This document shows, one piece after another, positions 31,338-41,231 of a stretch of 53,897 nucleotides of DNA. The translations under genes were made by a program, and so were the position numbers. Origin of the DNA: DATGIQ01 sp035295665. GTDB taxonomy: Bacteria > Planctomycetota > Planctomycetia > Gemmatales > Gemmataceae. Numbering within the stretch: position 1 is the stretch's first letter; the number at the start of each line of letters is the position of its first letter. The stretch covers positions 1 through 53,897 of the forward strand of contig DATGIQ010000041.1 of assembly GCA_035295665.1 (NCBI GenBank), written 5' to 3'. A model generated the notes under the pieces. The model was not told the origin of the DNA and did no database searches. It saw only the letters and a list, made by a program, of their open reading frames with translations.

Positions 31338-33097
31338 TTGCACGTTCGAAAACGCGGTCGTTTCGAAAAATGCTGGCCGTATCGGCTTTGGCAGTGTTCA
31401 GCATCATGGCTGCGGCGGCGGACACAGGCCAACCCGAATCCAAGTCTGAGAATGTGGAATCAGGCGTTACGATTCACATCGACGCCACCAAGCCCCAAGG
31501 CGAACTGCGCCCGGTCTGGCGTTTCTTCGGCCACGATGAGCCCAACTACACCTACATGAAAGATGGCAGGAAGCTGCTCTCCGAACTGGCCACGTTGAGC
31601 CCGGTCACAGTCTATGTTCGCACCCACAATTTGCTCACTTCGGGAGATGGCACGCCCGCCCTCAAATGGGGCTCCACCGGCGTGTACTCCGAAGATGCCC
31701 AGGGACATCCCCAGTACGATTGGACTATCCTGGACCGAATCTTCGACACGTACCGTGAACGTCGGATCCGGCCTTACGTCCAAATTGGCTTCATGCCGGA
31801 GGCGCTGTCGACCAAGCCGGTGCCCTATCAGCACCAGTGGGCGCCGGACAAACGTAACCCCCTCTCCACCGGCTGGGCCTATCCTCCCAAGGATTACGGC
31901 AAGTGGGCCGAGCTGGTGCATCAATGGGTGCGCCACTGCGTTGAAAAATATGGCCGCGCGGAGGTGGAACGTTGGTACTGGGAGGTGTGGAACGAACCCG
32001 ATATTTTTTACTGGAGGGGAACCCCGCAAGAGTATTTCCAGCTTTATGATCACGCCGCCGATGCCGTGAAGCGAGCCCTTCCCACGGCCCGCGTCGGTGG
32101 ACCGGAAACGACGGGACCTCGGGGAGCGCGTGCCGCCAAGTTCCTGCGCGATTTTCTGGAACACTGTCTCCGCGGCAAGAACTATGCAACGGGGCGGCAG
32201 GGTGCTCCCCTTGACTTTATCTCCTTCCACGCCAAAGGGGCGCCGCGGGTTGTCGACGGCCATGTGCAAATGGGAATTGGCGCCCAGCTGCAAGACATCG
32301 ACCACGGGTTCGAGATCATTGCCGGCTATCCGGAACTTCGTCAGAAGCCCATCGTCATTGGCGAATCGGATCCGGACGGCTGTGCGGCTTGCCCGGCCAA
32401 CGTTTTCCCCCAATATGGCTACCGCAATGGTACCCTTTACGCCAGTTACACCGCCGCCGCTTTTGCCCGGAAATATCAATTGGCTGAGAAACACAGCGTC
32501 AATTTCGAGGGAGCCCTGACCTGGGCCTTCGAATTCGAAGACCAACCCTACTTCGCAGGCTTCCGCGTCCTCTCCAGCAACGGCATCGATCTCCCGGTGC
32601 TCAACGTCTTCCGAATGTTCGGCCTGATGGGTGGGCGGCGTTTGGCCGTGGAGAGCAGCGCGGACGCTGGCGTGGAATTCATTCGCCAACATGGGGTCCG
32701 TGGCCAATCGGATGTCTCCGGCTTGGCGAGCTTCCAGGACGGCCGGCTGTGTGTTATGTTGTGGAACTACCGTGACGATGACCTGCCCGGACCAGCAAGC
32801 CCGGTTGCATTGTCGCTAACTGGGCTGCCCACGAACGACGTTCCGCTCCTCCTCCACCACTATCGCATCGATCAGGAACACAGCAACGCCTTCGAGGCGT
32901 GGAAACGCATGGGTTCGCCGCAGAAGCCGACGCCACAACAGTACGCCGAGCTGCAGCGATCGGGACAGCTTGCGCTCTTTGCTGCGCCGGAATGGCTGCG
33001 GATGACCAACGGCAAAGCGACGCTGCGTATCGACCTTCCGCGGCAGGCCGTTTCCTTGCTGGTGTTTGCCTGGGCACGTCCATCGAAGGGTTTATGA
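31331..33097 (+). CDS. Glycoside hydrolase family 39-like (beta-xylosidase-type) exported enzyme
   Basis: 588 residues, ATG at 31331; an ATG 13 codons later is an alternative. A signal peptide spans about residues 1-31. The (beta/alpha)8 catalytic domain shows the GH39/clan A signatures: acid/base E222 in YWEVWNEPDIFYW and nucleophile E345 in PIVIGESDPDG. The N-terminal strand (RPVWRFFGHDEPNYTY) also fits family 39, whose members act on beta-xylosides or alpha-L-iduronides. A small C-terminal beta domain follows (about 480-585). The substrate is probably an external plant or algal glycan; this is inference from the family. Confidence 0.85.
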   Translation: MVIARSKTRSFRKMLAVSALAVFSIMAAAADTGQPESKSENVESGVTIHIDATKPQGELRPVWRFFGHDEPNYTYMKDGRKLLSELATLSPVTVYVRTHNLLTSGDGTPALKWGSTGVYSEDAQGHPQYDWTILDRIFDTYRERRIRPYVQIGFMPEALSTKPVPYQHQWAPDKRNPLSTGWAYPPKDYGKWAELVHQWVRHCVEKYGRAEVERWYWEVWNEPDIFYWRGTPQEYFQLYDHAADAVKRALPTARVGGPETTGPRGARAAKFLRDFLEHCLRGKNYATGRQGAPLDFISFHAKGAPRVVDGHVQMGIGAQLQDIDHGFEIIAGYPELRQKPIVIGESDPDGCAACPANVFPQYGYRNGTLYASYTAAAFARKYQLAEKHSVNFEGALTWAFEFEDQPYFAGFRVLSSNGIDLPVLNVFRMFGLMGGRRLAVESSADAGVEFIRQHGVRGQSDVSGLASFQDGRLCVMLWNYRDDDLPGPASPVALSLTGLPTNDVPLLLHHYRIDQEHSNAFEAWKRMGSPQKPTPQQYAELQRSGQLALFAAPEWLRMTNGKATLRIDLPRQAVSLLVFAWARPSKGL

Positions 33098-33220
33098 GGT
33101 CCATCGACTTTGACAGCCGGTTATCCAACGTGTTAGTCTGGATCTCACGCCCACGGAACAGAACCGCAACAGGACGGTAAACAGTTTCATCTACCGTGCC
33201 TACCCCTGGAGGAGCGTGCC

Positions 33221-35851
33221 TTGAAGCGTATTTTGCGAGCAGGTACACGATTCTCGATACATCGGCAGAACTTCTATCATCCCCATTTGGAACAATTGGA
33301 GCACCGGCTTCCCCCGGGAGTCGTGATCCGCCAGGGGCTGTGGCCTTCGGCTGCGGTGAATCCTTCTTCATGGGTTCAACCCACCCCGGCTTCCGAAATC
33401 GCGCTCGTTGAGCGGCCTGCCGACCGCACTCCCTCCGAAGGGAATGCCGAGTCCACCAACTTTCGGTGGACCGACGCCCGCATCACCGCTTTCGACGCAG
33501 TGGATTGGAAGAATGAGGATCTCGCCCTGGCAAGTGACAAACTTTTTCTCACTCCATTTCCGGGTGACCAGGATTCTGTTCCCGACGCCGTTTCAACCAT
33601 CCCGCCAGTCGCCCTGACCGGTACCCCGGCTGCACAAATGCTTATCGGCGGAGCCTCGGCCATGAATTCAGCGGATAGCCTTGGCATCAGCATCAATCCT
33701 GGTGCCTCGGTTTCAGCCCCTTTGCCGCCACCGCAGACGGCCGGCCATCTGCCAGGCCCAGTAGGCACTAGCCCAAACGCAGCCCCACTAGCCTTGGCGA
33801 AGCAATCGCAAGTCCTGGGCAACTTCGGCCAGTTACCGTTACACTTCGACGCGAACCAGGGGCAAGCCGATGCCTCGGTTCGGTTCCTTTCGCCGGGGAG
33901 CGGCTCGACGTTGTTCTTGACCGGCAATGGAGCCGTGCTGTCCTTGCGGCAAGCGGTCGCAGACTCGGCCACAGCGCCCACGCCTACCCGAAACGGCGAA
34001 CTCGATATGCAGGTAGTCGGCGCCAATCCGAACGCTCAGCCCGTGGGCGAGCAGGAACTGCCGGGCAAAGTCAATTATTTCCTGGGCAACGACCCCGCAC
34101 ATTGGCACACCGATATTCCGACGTATGCCAGGGTCGATTATCCGGAAATCTACAATGGCATCAATCTCGTTTACTACGGCAACCAACAGCAGTTGGAATA
34201 CGATTTTGTCGTGCAACCCGGAGCCGACCCGCGCAAGATCACCTTGGGCTTCCACGGGGCCGATCAAGTGCAAATCGGCGCGGAGGGCGATCTCCTGTTA
34301 CAGACCGCGGTGGGCGTCGTTCGGCAGCTCAAGCCCACGGTTTACCAGGACGTCAACGGGTCCCGGCAACGGATCGCAGCCAGTTATGTGCTCAAGGGTC
34401 CAGATCACGTTGCCTTCCAATTGGGGACGTACGATTCTTCGCGGATACTCGTCATCGATCCGGTGTTGGCCTACTCCACCTACCTGGGCGGCAGCATGGA
34501 TGATCTTGGCAATGCGATTGCCGTGGACAACGCCGGCAATGTGTATGTGACGGGCGACACCACGTCCCCCGATTTTCCAACCGCGAACCCCATTGAGCCA
34601 ACCTACGGAGGCGGCACCTCGAATGCATTTGTTGCCAAGCTGGATCCCACCGGTTCCACGTTGCTTTATTCCACATACCTCGGCGGGGAAAACTTCGATC
34701 GGGGCAATGGCATTGCGGTGGATGCTTCGGGCGCAGTTTACGTGGTCGGCAAGACCAACTCCCGGGTGTTTCCGATCACGCATGGCGCCTTTGAAGATAG
34801 TTTCCGCGGCGACGAATACGATGCCTTCGTGACCAAGATCGGTCCAGCCGGAGATCACCTGAACTACTCCACCTATCTCGGGGGCGATGCGAACGACTCC
34901 GGCATCGCCATTGCCATCGACTCCAGCGGCAACGCTTATGTAACCGGCGGTACGAGGTCCAACGACTTTCCCGTGACCCAAACGGCCTACCAGGGTGCCG
35001 TCGAGGGGGGTCCCAATGCATTCATCACCGAGCTCAATGCCACGGGCACCGATGTCCTGTACTCCACGTTCCTGGGCGGCAGCAATTCGGATCGGGGAAA
35101 TGCAATTGCCGTCGATGCGAATGGCTATATCTACGTGACCGGGCACACCAACTCGGATGATTTTCCTACGAAGAATGCCTTGCAGCCCACCTACGGCGGC
35201 GGCCTGGACAATGCGTTCGTGGCCAAGCTCGATCCGCGGGCTTCCGGCGACGATTCGTTGATTTACTCGACCTTCCTGGGCGGCAGCCAAAAGGATCGAG
35301 GATTGGGAATCGCGTTGGACAGTACGGGAAATATTTACATCGCCGGGGATACGTCCTCCGCGGTCGATTTTCCGATCGTGAATGCCGTGCAGCCGACCTA
35401 CGGAGGTGGCACCTCCAACGCCTTTGTGGCAAAGATCAACAACGCCGGCACGGAGCTGCTCTTCGCAACGTATCTCGGCGGCAGCGGCGGCGATGGAGCG
35501 AGCGGTTTGGCCCTCGATGCCAACGGCAACATTTACTTGACCGGCACGACCTACTCCCTGGATTTCCCCACCGTCAACGCCTTCCAGGCAGTGTCTGGTG
35601 GCGGCCAGGATGCGTTTGTGGCGAAGCTGACCTCCGACGGTAGCACGTTGGTTTACTCCTCGTACCTGGGCGGCAGCGGCGATGAGAACGTTCCTCAGAA
35701 TGGCGTGAATGGCGGTGCCATCGCGGTCGATGCCGCGGGGGCCGTCTATGTCACCGGGAACACGACATCGAGCGATTTCCCAACCGTGAACCCCCTTCAG
35801 CCGGTCCTGGCCGGCACGACCAGTGCCTTCGTGGCCAAGATTACCGAGTAG
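33221..35851 (+). CDS. SBBP-repeat beta-propeller protein with LExLExR motif
   Basis: 876 residues from a TTG at 33221, chosen because GGAGGAG lies seven bases upstream and no ATG fits. Residues 23-33 (LEQLEHRLPPG) form the planctomycete N-terminal motif after a basic start. Residues about 200-405 match the domain that usually precedes SBBP repeats (LPLHFDANQGQADASVRFLS; NYFLGNDPAHWHTDIPTY). From about 415 to the end there are seven SBBP repeats of 58-65 residues, each with Y/F-S-T/S-Y/F-LGG, IAVDxxGNxYVTG and DFP...NAFVAK. Such repeats form beta-propellers. It is probably an extracellular or surface protein; the ligand is unknown. The DUF1573 lipoprotein follows four bases later. Confidence 0.88.
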   Translation: MKRILRAGTRFSIHRQNFYHPHLEQLEHRLPPGVVIRQGLWPSAAVNPSSWVQPTPASEIALVERPADRTPSEGNAESTNFRWTDARITAFDAVDWKNEDLALASDKLFLTPFPGDQDSVPDAVSTIPPVALTGTPAAQMLIGGASAMNSADSLGISINPGASVSAPLPPPQTAGHLPGPVGTSPNAAPLALAKQSQVLGNFGQLPLHFDANQGQADASVRFLSPGSGSTLFLTGNGAVLSLRQAVADSATAPTPTRNGELDMQVVGANPNAQPVGEQELPGKVNYFLGNDPAHWHTDIPTYARVDYPEIYNGINLVYYGNQQQLEYDFVVQPGADPRKITLGFHGADQVQIGAEGDLLLQTAVGVVRQLKPTVYQDVNGSRQRIAASYVLKGPDHVAFQLGTYDSSRILVIDPVLAYSTYLGGSMDDLGNAIAVDNAGNVYVTGDTTSPDFPTANPIEPTYGGGTSNAFVAKLDPTGSTLLYSTYLGGENFDRGNGIAVDASGAVYVVGKTNSRVFPITHGAFEDSFRGDEYDAFVTKIGPAGDHLNYSTYLGGDANDSGIAIAIDSSGNAYVTGGTRSNDFPVTQTAYQGAVEGGPNAFITELNATGTDVLYSTFLGGSNSDRGNAIAVDANGYIYVTGHTNSDDFPTKNALQPTYGGGLDNAFVAKLDPRASGDDSLIYSTFLGGSQKDRGLGIALDSTGNIYIAGDTSSAVDFPIVNAVQPTYGGGTSNAFVAKINNAGTELLFATYLGGSGGDGASGLALDANGNIYLTGTTYSLDFPTVNAFQAVSGGGQDAFVAKLTSDGSTLVYSSYLGGSGDENVPQNGVNGGAIAVDAAGAVYVTGNTTSSDFPTVNPLQPVLAGTTSAFVAKITE

Positions 35852-35855
35852 ATCC

Positions 35856-36980
35856 ATGAGCCCCAAGATACGAACATTCCGAAGGGGTCTCGTCGCAGTC
35901 CTGCTCTCGGCGCTGCTCGGCTGTAAACGCGAAGTGCCGCCCGCTACCCCTGACATGGACCAGTCACCGGTGGAGGCCAAAGCAGAAATGCCCACGTCGC
36001 CGGTGCGGGCCGTGGACAAGGCGGAGCCGACGGCTGCTTCCGGTAGTCGGCTACGAATCGAGACGTGGGAGTTTGGTGTGATCGCGCCAAAAACGGAGCT
36101 GCGTCACCGGTACACCATCCACAACAACAGCAACATAACCTGGACGATCAAACAGGTCACGCCCAGCTGTTCCTGTACCTGCGGCGAATTCTCGCAGCGG
36201 ACGATCAAACCGTCGGAGTCCACTTCTGTCGAAGTTGTCTTCCGCACCGGAGATCGTGATGGGACTGTTTATCAAGCGGTCATGATCGAATTTGCCCAAA
36301 CCGCGGCGCCGTTTTTTCAGCTGGCGATGAAGGGAGAGATCCGCAGTCTCCTGTCGCCATCGCCTTCGCGCGTCGATTTCGGCAGGGTCTGGGCATCCAA
36401 GAATCTGCGGCAATCGATTCAGCTACGCAACTACAGCGAACAAGACATTCAGATCGGCCGAATCGACGCGCCCGATTGGCTGCAAGCCGAAGCACAGCCT
36501 GGCGACCGGCCGTCGTCGGGCAATCCGCCCCGGCAGATCTGGAACATCACGGTCCAGGCAGATCTGAGCCGATTCCCGACCGTCGCTGACGAGCCCAAGC
36601 TGGTAATCCATACCAACGCGGCAACGCTCGATCCGGTTGTGATTCCCGTGCATGTGGAGCTGCGGCCGGCTTTGGAGATAGTTCCCAACGCGATCGATTT
36701 CCACGTCTTGGCCACAGGAATCAGCAGCCAACAGGCGCTCGTGCTGGATATTTCGCCAGAGGGGGGCGAACTGAGCGAAAAAGACCTTGTGCTGACTCAC
36801 TCTCTCGGCGAGGAGATGAAGATCCACGTGCTCAAGATCGGGTTGCAGAACCGTTTTCGGCTGACTGCTACTTATCGGCCGAAGCAATCAAAAGGCGCGG
36901 TCCGAGGCGAGCTACAGATCAAGGTGCGGGATAAAGATACTCCACCGGCCCGGGTACCGATCTCCGCACTCGTGCGGTAG
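35856..36980 (+). CDS. DUF1573 lipoprotein
   Basis: 374 residues, ATG at 35856, four bases after the SBBP gene. Lipobox LLSALLGC gives a lipidated Cys23. The N-terminal DUF1573 domain (FGVIAPKTELRHRYTIHNNS, then CSCTCGEFSQRTIKPSES) is a beta-sandwich found in many planctomycete and Bacteroidetes envelope proteins. A second similar domain follows (VDFGRVWASKNLRQSIQLRN), and probably a third near the C-terminus. It may act as a periplasmic partner of the propeller protein; this rests on gene order only. Confidence 0.85.
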   Translation: MSPKIRTFRRGLVAVLLSALLGCKREVPPATPDMDQSPVEAKAEMPTSPVRAVDKAEPTAASGSRLRIETWEFGVIAPKTELRHRYTIHNNSNITWTIKQVTPSCSCTCGEFSQRTIKPSESTSVEVVFRTGDRDGTVYQAVMIEFAQTAAPFFQLAMKGEIRSLLSPSPSRVDFGRVWASKNLRQSIQLRNYSEQDIQIGRIDAPDWLQAEAQPGDRPSSGNPPRQIWNITVQADLSRFPTVADEPKLVIHTNAATLDPVVIPVHVELRPALEIVPNAIDFHVLATGISSQQALVLDISPEGGELSEKDLVLTHSLGEEMKIHVLKIGLQNRFRLTATYRPKQSKGAVRGELQIKVRDKDTPPARVPISALVR

Positions 36981-36995
36981 GGCAGGGGGCGCCGA

Positions 36996-39900
36996 CTATT
37001 CGATAATGCTGACATAAGGAACGACCATTCCGGTCGATGCCCCGGGAGAGGGCGTAGCCTTCGGGTCAAAGTGGGGCTGCGGACCGGGATTGTTGTGCAG
37101 CACGGAGCGGTCCACGATGGCGAACATGCGGTGTCGAATTTGGCGGTTCTCCGCCCGTCCGAGTTCGACCCCGAGCTTCACCGGCCGGCTGCTGTCGTCG
37201 GTCACTTCGAAAAAGCCGACGGTCAGCCAGACGGCGAACACGTTACTGCGGACCGTGATGTTGTTGTAGATCTTGTTGAGCAACTGGTACTGCAAGTAAG
37301 GATGCAGCGGGTTGACGGGTACTTGAAAGAGCCGCTGCCCGACCGCATCGACGGCGCGCAAGACCGTGTCGTCGATGCTGCTCCCCGGGAACTGAATCTC
37401 TTTCTGCGTGGGATAAAACCCGGTGGCTCCGCTGCGGAATGGCCTATCGTCTTGAGTTGGTCTGCCGTGCTTGCTGCGCAGATTCAGGAGATGGTTGAAA
37501 ATCGCTGTACCAATTTGCGTCTCGTTGAAGGCATTGGAAGACTGAGGATCGCAAAGAGCCAAGAGGATTTCGGGATCCCAAATCGTATTGATGTTGATCT
37601 TGCCGGGAACCCGTTCGCTGATCGTGGTCGGCGCGATGGTGAACCGCTCATCATGAGTCTTAATGAATTCGGCTTCAAAAATGGCCTTGTTGGGCGGGAC
37701 CGCTTGGGCAATTCTCCGGACGCGCACTACTTCCTCAGCCGGCGTACCTTTGTCAATAATCAGTGAAGATCCTTCAATAATCTCCCATGTCCCCCCGGTC
37801 GCTGTTGTGCCGAACCGTTGGGCCATGAATGTTTTGGTCGAGTCGCCGGGAATTGAGGGCGGGCCGAGACCTCCGTCGGCCTGGATCGAAACGGCCATCA
37901 TTCCCACCGTCTGGTTCCGAGTTCCCAGGAATTCGAAGGCTCGGTAGAGGCGATGCGACAGGGCCTCGGGCTGACGGGGCCTCGGGAGATCCTCGTCAAA
38001 CCAAGGCGCCCGGTGCTGGAACTGATTCAGCGGAAGCATGAATTGCTGCGTCAATTCATGCGGCTTGAACGCGGAGACGTGGAGCAGCTCCATCGGGCTA
38101 ACGAGTTTCCGATCGAGATGGGCGAGCCAGTCGAAAGGGTCGAGACCGGAACTCGCCGGGTTGATCCCACCATTATGGCGGCCAAAAGTAGCATGGGTCG
38201 CTTGGTGGGGAGTACCTGGGTCCCCTGTCGCCTTCAGCATCGCTTTGTGGCCGGCGTAAGGCTGTTTCCGTCCGTAGGCCAACCGATTGTTGGATTGCAA
38301 GGAGACGGTAGCTCCTTCCGCCTGCCTCAACACCGAGGCAGCCGGCACATTTTCCATGTAATCGACGGTGAGATACGGGTTATAGAACGGCTTCGTTGAA
38401 TCGAGTTGGGGAGGCAAGTTCGGACAGGCAAGCCTTCTCAAGAGGATTGTTATCGGAGCAATGGCGCCTGCAAGAACCCGTGCATTCATTTGCGGGCTCT
38501 GCAGGTTTAGCGGAATTCCTGGGTTTTCGCTCACCGGTAGTCCGGGCGGCAAGCCTATGTCGAAAGCGTACTGCGGTCCGACCACGAAGAAACCATTCCC
38601 TGCATAATTCTTTCCGACCGGCGGAATTACATTGCCGTCGCCAAACTGAACGATTGCCTCCTGGCCCCCGGGAGTCTTGAGGGATGGCCGATCACCGAGC
38701 ACATTGCCGGCGTCACGGATGCCCAAGGCATCAGGGCAAAGGACAATCCGATAAATCGAGTAGGCTCCGTTGCCCAATTTCGCTTGGCCCTGAGTGGGAG
38801 ATGAAGGATTGGACAAGAGCGGATTCAAGAGCTCGACCCAAGCGTTAATGATGTAATGCTGAGCGAACTGCACTGTCTCGCTGAGGTCACTGATGTATTG
38901 AACATAGGCTTCGTTGAGCACCACACGCGGCAGCTCGGTGCCGAATACCCACTGACCCGATGGATGCCACATAAACGGCGTGATGTAGTCATCCGAGTCG
39001 ATGAAGTCCACAATATTCACAGCCAGCTGCGCCAGAGCGCGCATGGCATTCCATTGCGGATAGTATGGATTGGCAGGCGATTGGGGTGGACTGGCGATAT
39101 CCGCGGGATTGCCGGCTCCCGTTACTCTCCACAAGACTTCGAAGATTTCCGCCGCCATGAATTGGCGAGCCCGTTGAGCAACCTCGAATTGCACGAGATC
39201 CTCGATTACGCCTGCAGTGTTCGGCTTCGGATAATCGGGCAGATAGCGGTTCAGATCGAGCCGGCGTAGCGAGGTGAGGCGTGCCGCGGCTCGCCAATCA
39301 GGACCGAAATCGCTGTCCGATGGGGGTTGAAATAGCCGCGGGAACGGTGGCGAAGCGATCGGATAGCCGCACGGAAATAACGTCCCGACGGACATCGGCA
39401 GCGGCCAGCGGTTGTATTCAGCTCCATTGGCGCCATGCCAGAACCACGGTGTGATCCCCGGCCGGTCGAGATCAAAACTTCGCAGCGTTATTTGGCTACG
39501 CCGCCGAGCCGCGGCTGCCGTCCCATCCGCGAAGTTCTGTGGGCAGGCGCGGACTAGCTCCGATGTCAGCGCCGGCGAACCGGTATCGCCATAGCGGAGC
39601 AGGGCCTCCATGTTAGACAGTGCGAACGAACGATCAGGGATTGCCGGGGTGAAGGGATTATACAGATTGGGATGGTGGACTCGTTCCGCGTCCAGCTTAT
39701 CGCCGAAGCTGTAGCCCGCGGGAGGATCGGGGAAACTCTGATAGGGAACCATTTGCGAGCTACCGCCGGGCTTTAGCAAGAGCGGAGCAGATGGTTGCCC
39801 GTTATGCTCCTGATCCGAACCGTCAAAGTCGACCGGTGCATACACCTTGGGATAGGGGCCCGCGGTCGGCGGCGCGAGAAGGGAATGGGGAAAGTTATCC

Positions 39901-41150
39901 CGGCCATAGCGGCCCGTCGGTCCAATCGTGGTTTGAAACAGGGCTTGCCACTCTGGAGGACTGGCATCGAGGACACGTTTGGCGCTAACTTCCCAGGCGC
40001 CCCAGCCCTGGTTGGAGGCATGGTCCGCCCCTCCGGCACCGCGCAAGTTGCCGTGGACATTCAGGTTCACGCGGTTGTCCAGGTCCATGATCAACGGTGC
40101 GAACAGGGCTTTGAACTTGCGGCCATCGGGGGCCGTCATCACGGGGAAATCCAGGTCGAGCCAAAGACTATCGTTGTTGGCTAATTTGGGTTTGCCGTTT
40201 TCCAGGTACAGGGTTCCCGGCGAGCCAATCAGGTTTTTGACGTCGCCTCCTTCGTCCTCGGGATAGGGAAAGCGTTCCGCCTCATCGGGGTCGTTCGGAT
40301 CGTGTTTTTGATCCACGGGGCGTGGCCGCAGGATCTTGTATTTTCCTTCCGGATTGTGCCAGTTGGGATTCTCGCGATTCCGCAACGAACCAAAGAGCCA
40401 GGGCCGATGGAATGACGGAATGAGGACGGTCCCGCCCGCCACAGTGCCCAGTTGCGGCAGCGAGCCGGTCCCCGCCTTCACGGCGGCCAGGAACATATTG
40501 TTGAGATCCGGATACGTGTAGGGTGCATTAAACCCGCCGACGTAGAAGCCCGGCTCCTCGGCCGCATATTTGGGATCCGTGCGATACGGCCGGTACTCCG
40601 TCTTTGGTCCGACCCGAACGAGTCCGCCGAATCGCTCCGGATCGCGGAGAAAATGATCCTCGCCATGGTAGGTGTAGTTGATCAGCTTGTAGTCATCGAT
40701 CTTGAACGGATTGTTGTAAGTGCCCGGTGCGTCCAGCAAGCCCTCCGGGAACTTGGTGTGCAGTCGCCCGGTGCCGTTAAAGGGCACCTGGTTGATGGGC
40801 ACACCCTGATCCTCGTACCGGATCGGGCCACCCGGCACTTTGCTGTAGTTGAGCCCGTACATGTTGCGGGCCAGGCTATGCCCGCGCAGACCGGAATAGA
40901 TTCCCGTCTCGTCATCCGATGTGTCGTAAACGAACTGCCCGAGAAAATACGAAAAGAGCAGCTCGGCATCGAGGTCTGGCTGCGTCTCGGATTCGGCTTC
41001 CCGAAAATTGCGCGAGGCCACCGCGGCCGCACTGGCATAAAAGGCAAAGCTGAGTCCGACCACCGCGAACAGGGTCAGGAGCGCGAGCACCACGACCAGG
41101 ATGACCCCACGCCGCGGTTGGACCAGGTGGGTACAACGGGTGCGCAACAT
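36996..41150 (-). CDS. Very large GspK/PilX-like minor pseudopilin-type protein
   Basis: 1384 residues, ATG at 41150. The N-terminus (RRGVILVVVLALLTLFAVVG) resembles GspK/PilX minor pseudopilins: a basic stretch, a Gly before the cleavage site and a hydrophobic helix. The helix is followed by LSFAFYASAAAVASRNFREA. The rest is Pro/Asn/Gly-rich, soluble, without repeats I can name; GspK proteins are about 330 residues, so this is roughly four times longer. The C-terminal third contains VPGKININTIWDPEILLALC, like the 'INVNTA' segment of GspK. It may be the tip subunit of a type II secretion or pseudopilus system in this phylum. No other secretion gene is adjacent. Confidence 0.75.
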   Translation of the reverse strand: MLRTRCTHLVQPRRGVILVVVLALLTLFAVVGLSFAFYASAAAVASRNFREAESETQPDLDAELLFSYFLGQFVYDTSDDETGIYSGLRGHSLARNMYGLNYSKVPGGPIRYEDQGVPINQVPFNGTGRLHTKFPEGLLDAPGTYNNPFKIDDYKLINYTYHGEDHFLRDPERFGGLVRVGPKTEYRPYRTDPKYAAEEPGFYVGGFNAPYTYPDLNNMFLAAVKAGTGSLPQLGTVAGGTVLIPSFHRPWLFGSLRNRENPNWHNPEGKYKILRPRPVDQKHDPNDPDEAERFPYPEDEGGDVKNLIGSPGTLYLENGKPKLANNDSLWLDLDFPVMTAPDGRKFKALFAPLIMDLDNRVNLNVHGNLRGAGGADHASNQGWGAWEVSAKRVLDASPPEWQALFQTTIGPTGRYGRDNFPHSLLAPPTAGPYPKVYAPVDFDGSDQEHNGQPSAPLLLKPGGSSQMVPYQSFPDPPAGYSFGDKLDAERVHHPNLYNPFTPAIPDRSFALSNMEALLRYGDTGSPALTSELVRACPQNFADGTAAAARRRSQITLRSFDLDRPGITPWFWHGANGAEYNRWPLPMSVGTLFPCGYPIASPPFPRLFQPPSDSDFGPDWRAAARLTSLRRLDLNRYLPDYPKPNTAGVIEDLVQFEVAQRARQFMAAEIFEVLWRVTGAGNPADIASPPQSPANPYYPQWNAMRALAQLAVNIVDFIDSDDYITPFMWHPSGQWVFGTELPRVVLNEAYVQYISDLSETVQFAQHYIINAWVELLNPLLSNPSSPTQGQAKLGNGAYSIYRIVLCPDALGIRDAGNVLGDRPSLKTPGGQEAIVQFGDGNVIPPVGKNYAGNGFFVVGPQYAFDIGLPPGLPVSENPGIPLNLQSPQMNARVLAGAIAPITILLRRLACPNLPPQLDSTKPFYNPYLTVDYMENVPAASVLRQAEGATVSLQSNNRLAYGRKQPYAGHKAMLKATGDPGTPHQATHATFGRHNGGINPASSGLDPFDWLAHLDRKLVSPMELLHVSAFKPHELTQQFMLPLNQFQHRAPWFDEDLPRPRQPEALSHRLYRAFEFLGTRNQTVGMMAVSIQADGGLGPPSIPGDSTKTFMAQRFGTTATGGTWEIIEGSSLIIDKGTPAEEVVRVRRIAQAVPPNKAIFEAEFIKTHDERFTIAPTTISERVPGKININTIWDPEILLALCDPQSSNAFNETQIGTAIFNHLLNLRSKHGRPTQDDRPFRSGATGFYPTQKEIQFPGSSIDDTVLRAVDAVGQRLFQVPVNPLHPYLQYQLLNKIYNNITVRSNVFAVWLTVGFFEVTDDSSRPVKLGVELGRAENRQIRHRMFAIVDRSVLHNNPGPQPHFDPKATPSPGASTGMVVPYVSIIE

Positions 41151-41160
41151 GATAGCTTCT

Positions 41161-41208
41161 GGTGGTTTGGCGGCAGATCACACAATTGCGTTCCACCGCC
41201 AAACCACC
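41161..41208. terminator. 13-base-arm perfect hairpin
   Basis: GGTGGTTTGGCGG (41161-41173) is exactly complementary to 41196-41208 around a 22-base loop. It lies 24 bases downstream of the 154-residue exported protein gene on the minus strand and just upstream of the giant pseudopilin-like gene, so it probably ends the DUF1800-DUF1501 operon. Confidence 0.6.
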
Positions 41209-41231
41209 GGACAACCTCTCGCTTCCAGCCG

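Noticed and set aside
34480..35850. Possible tandem DNA repeat or CRISPR-like array
   Set aside because: The periodicity of about 180-195 bases is the coding of seven SBBP protein repeats; units diverge and have no spacers.
34298..36019. Minus-strand open frame of 573 codons
   Set aside because: Antisense of the SBBP repeats, which themselves create a periodic open shadow frame.
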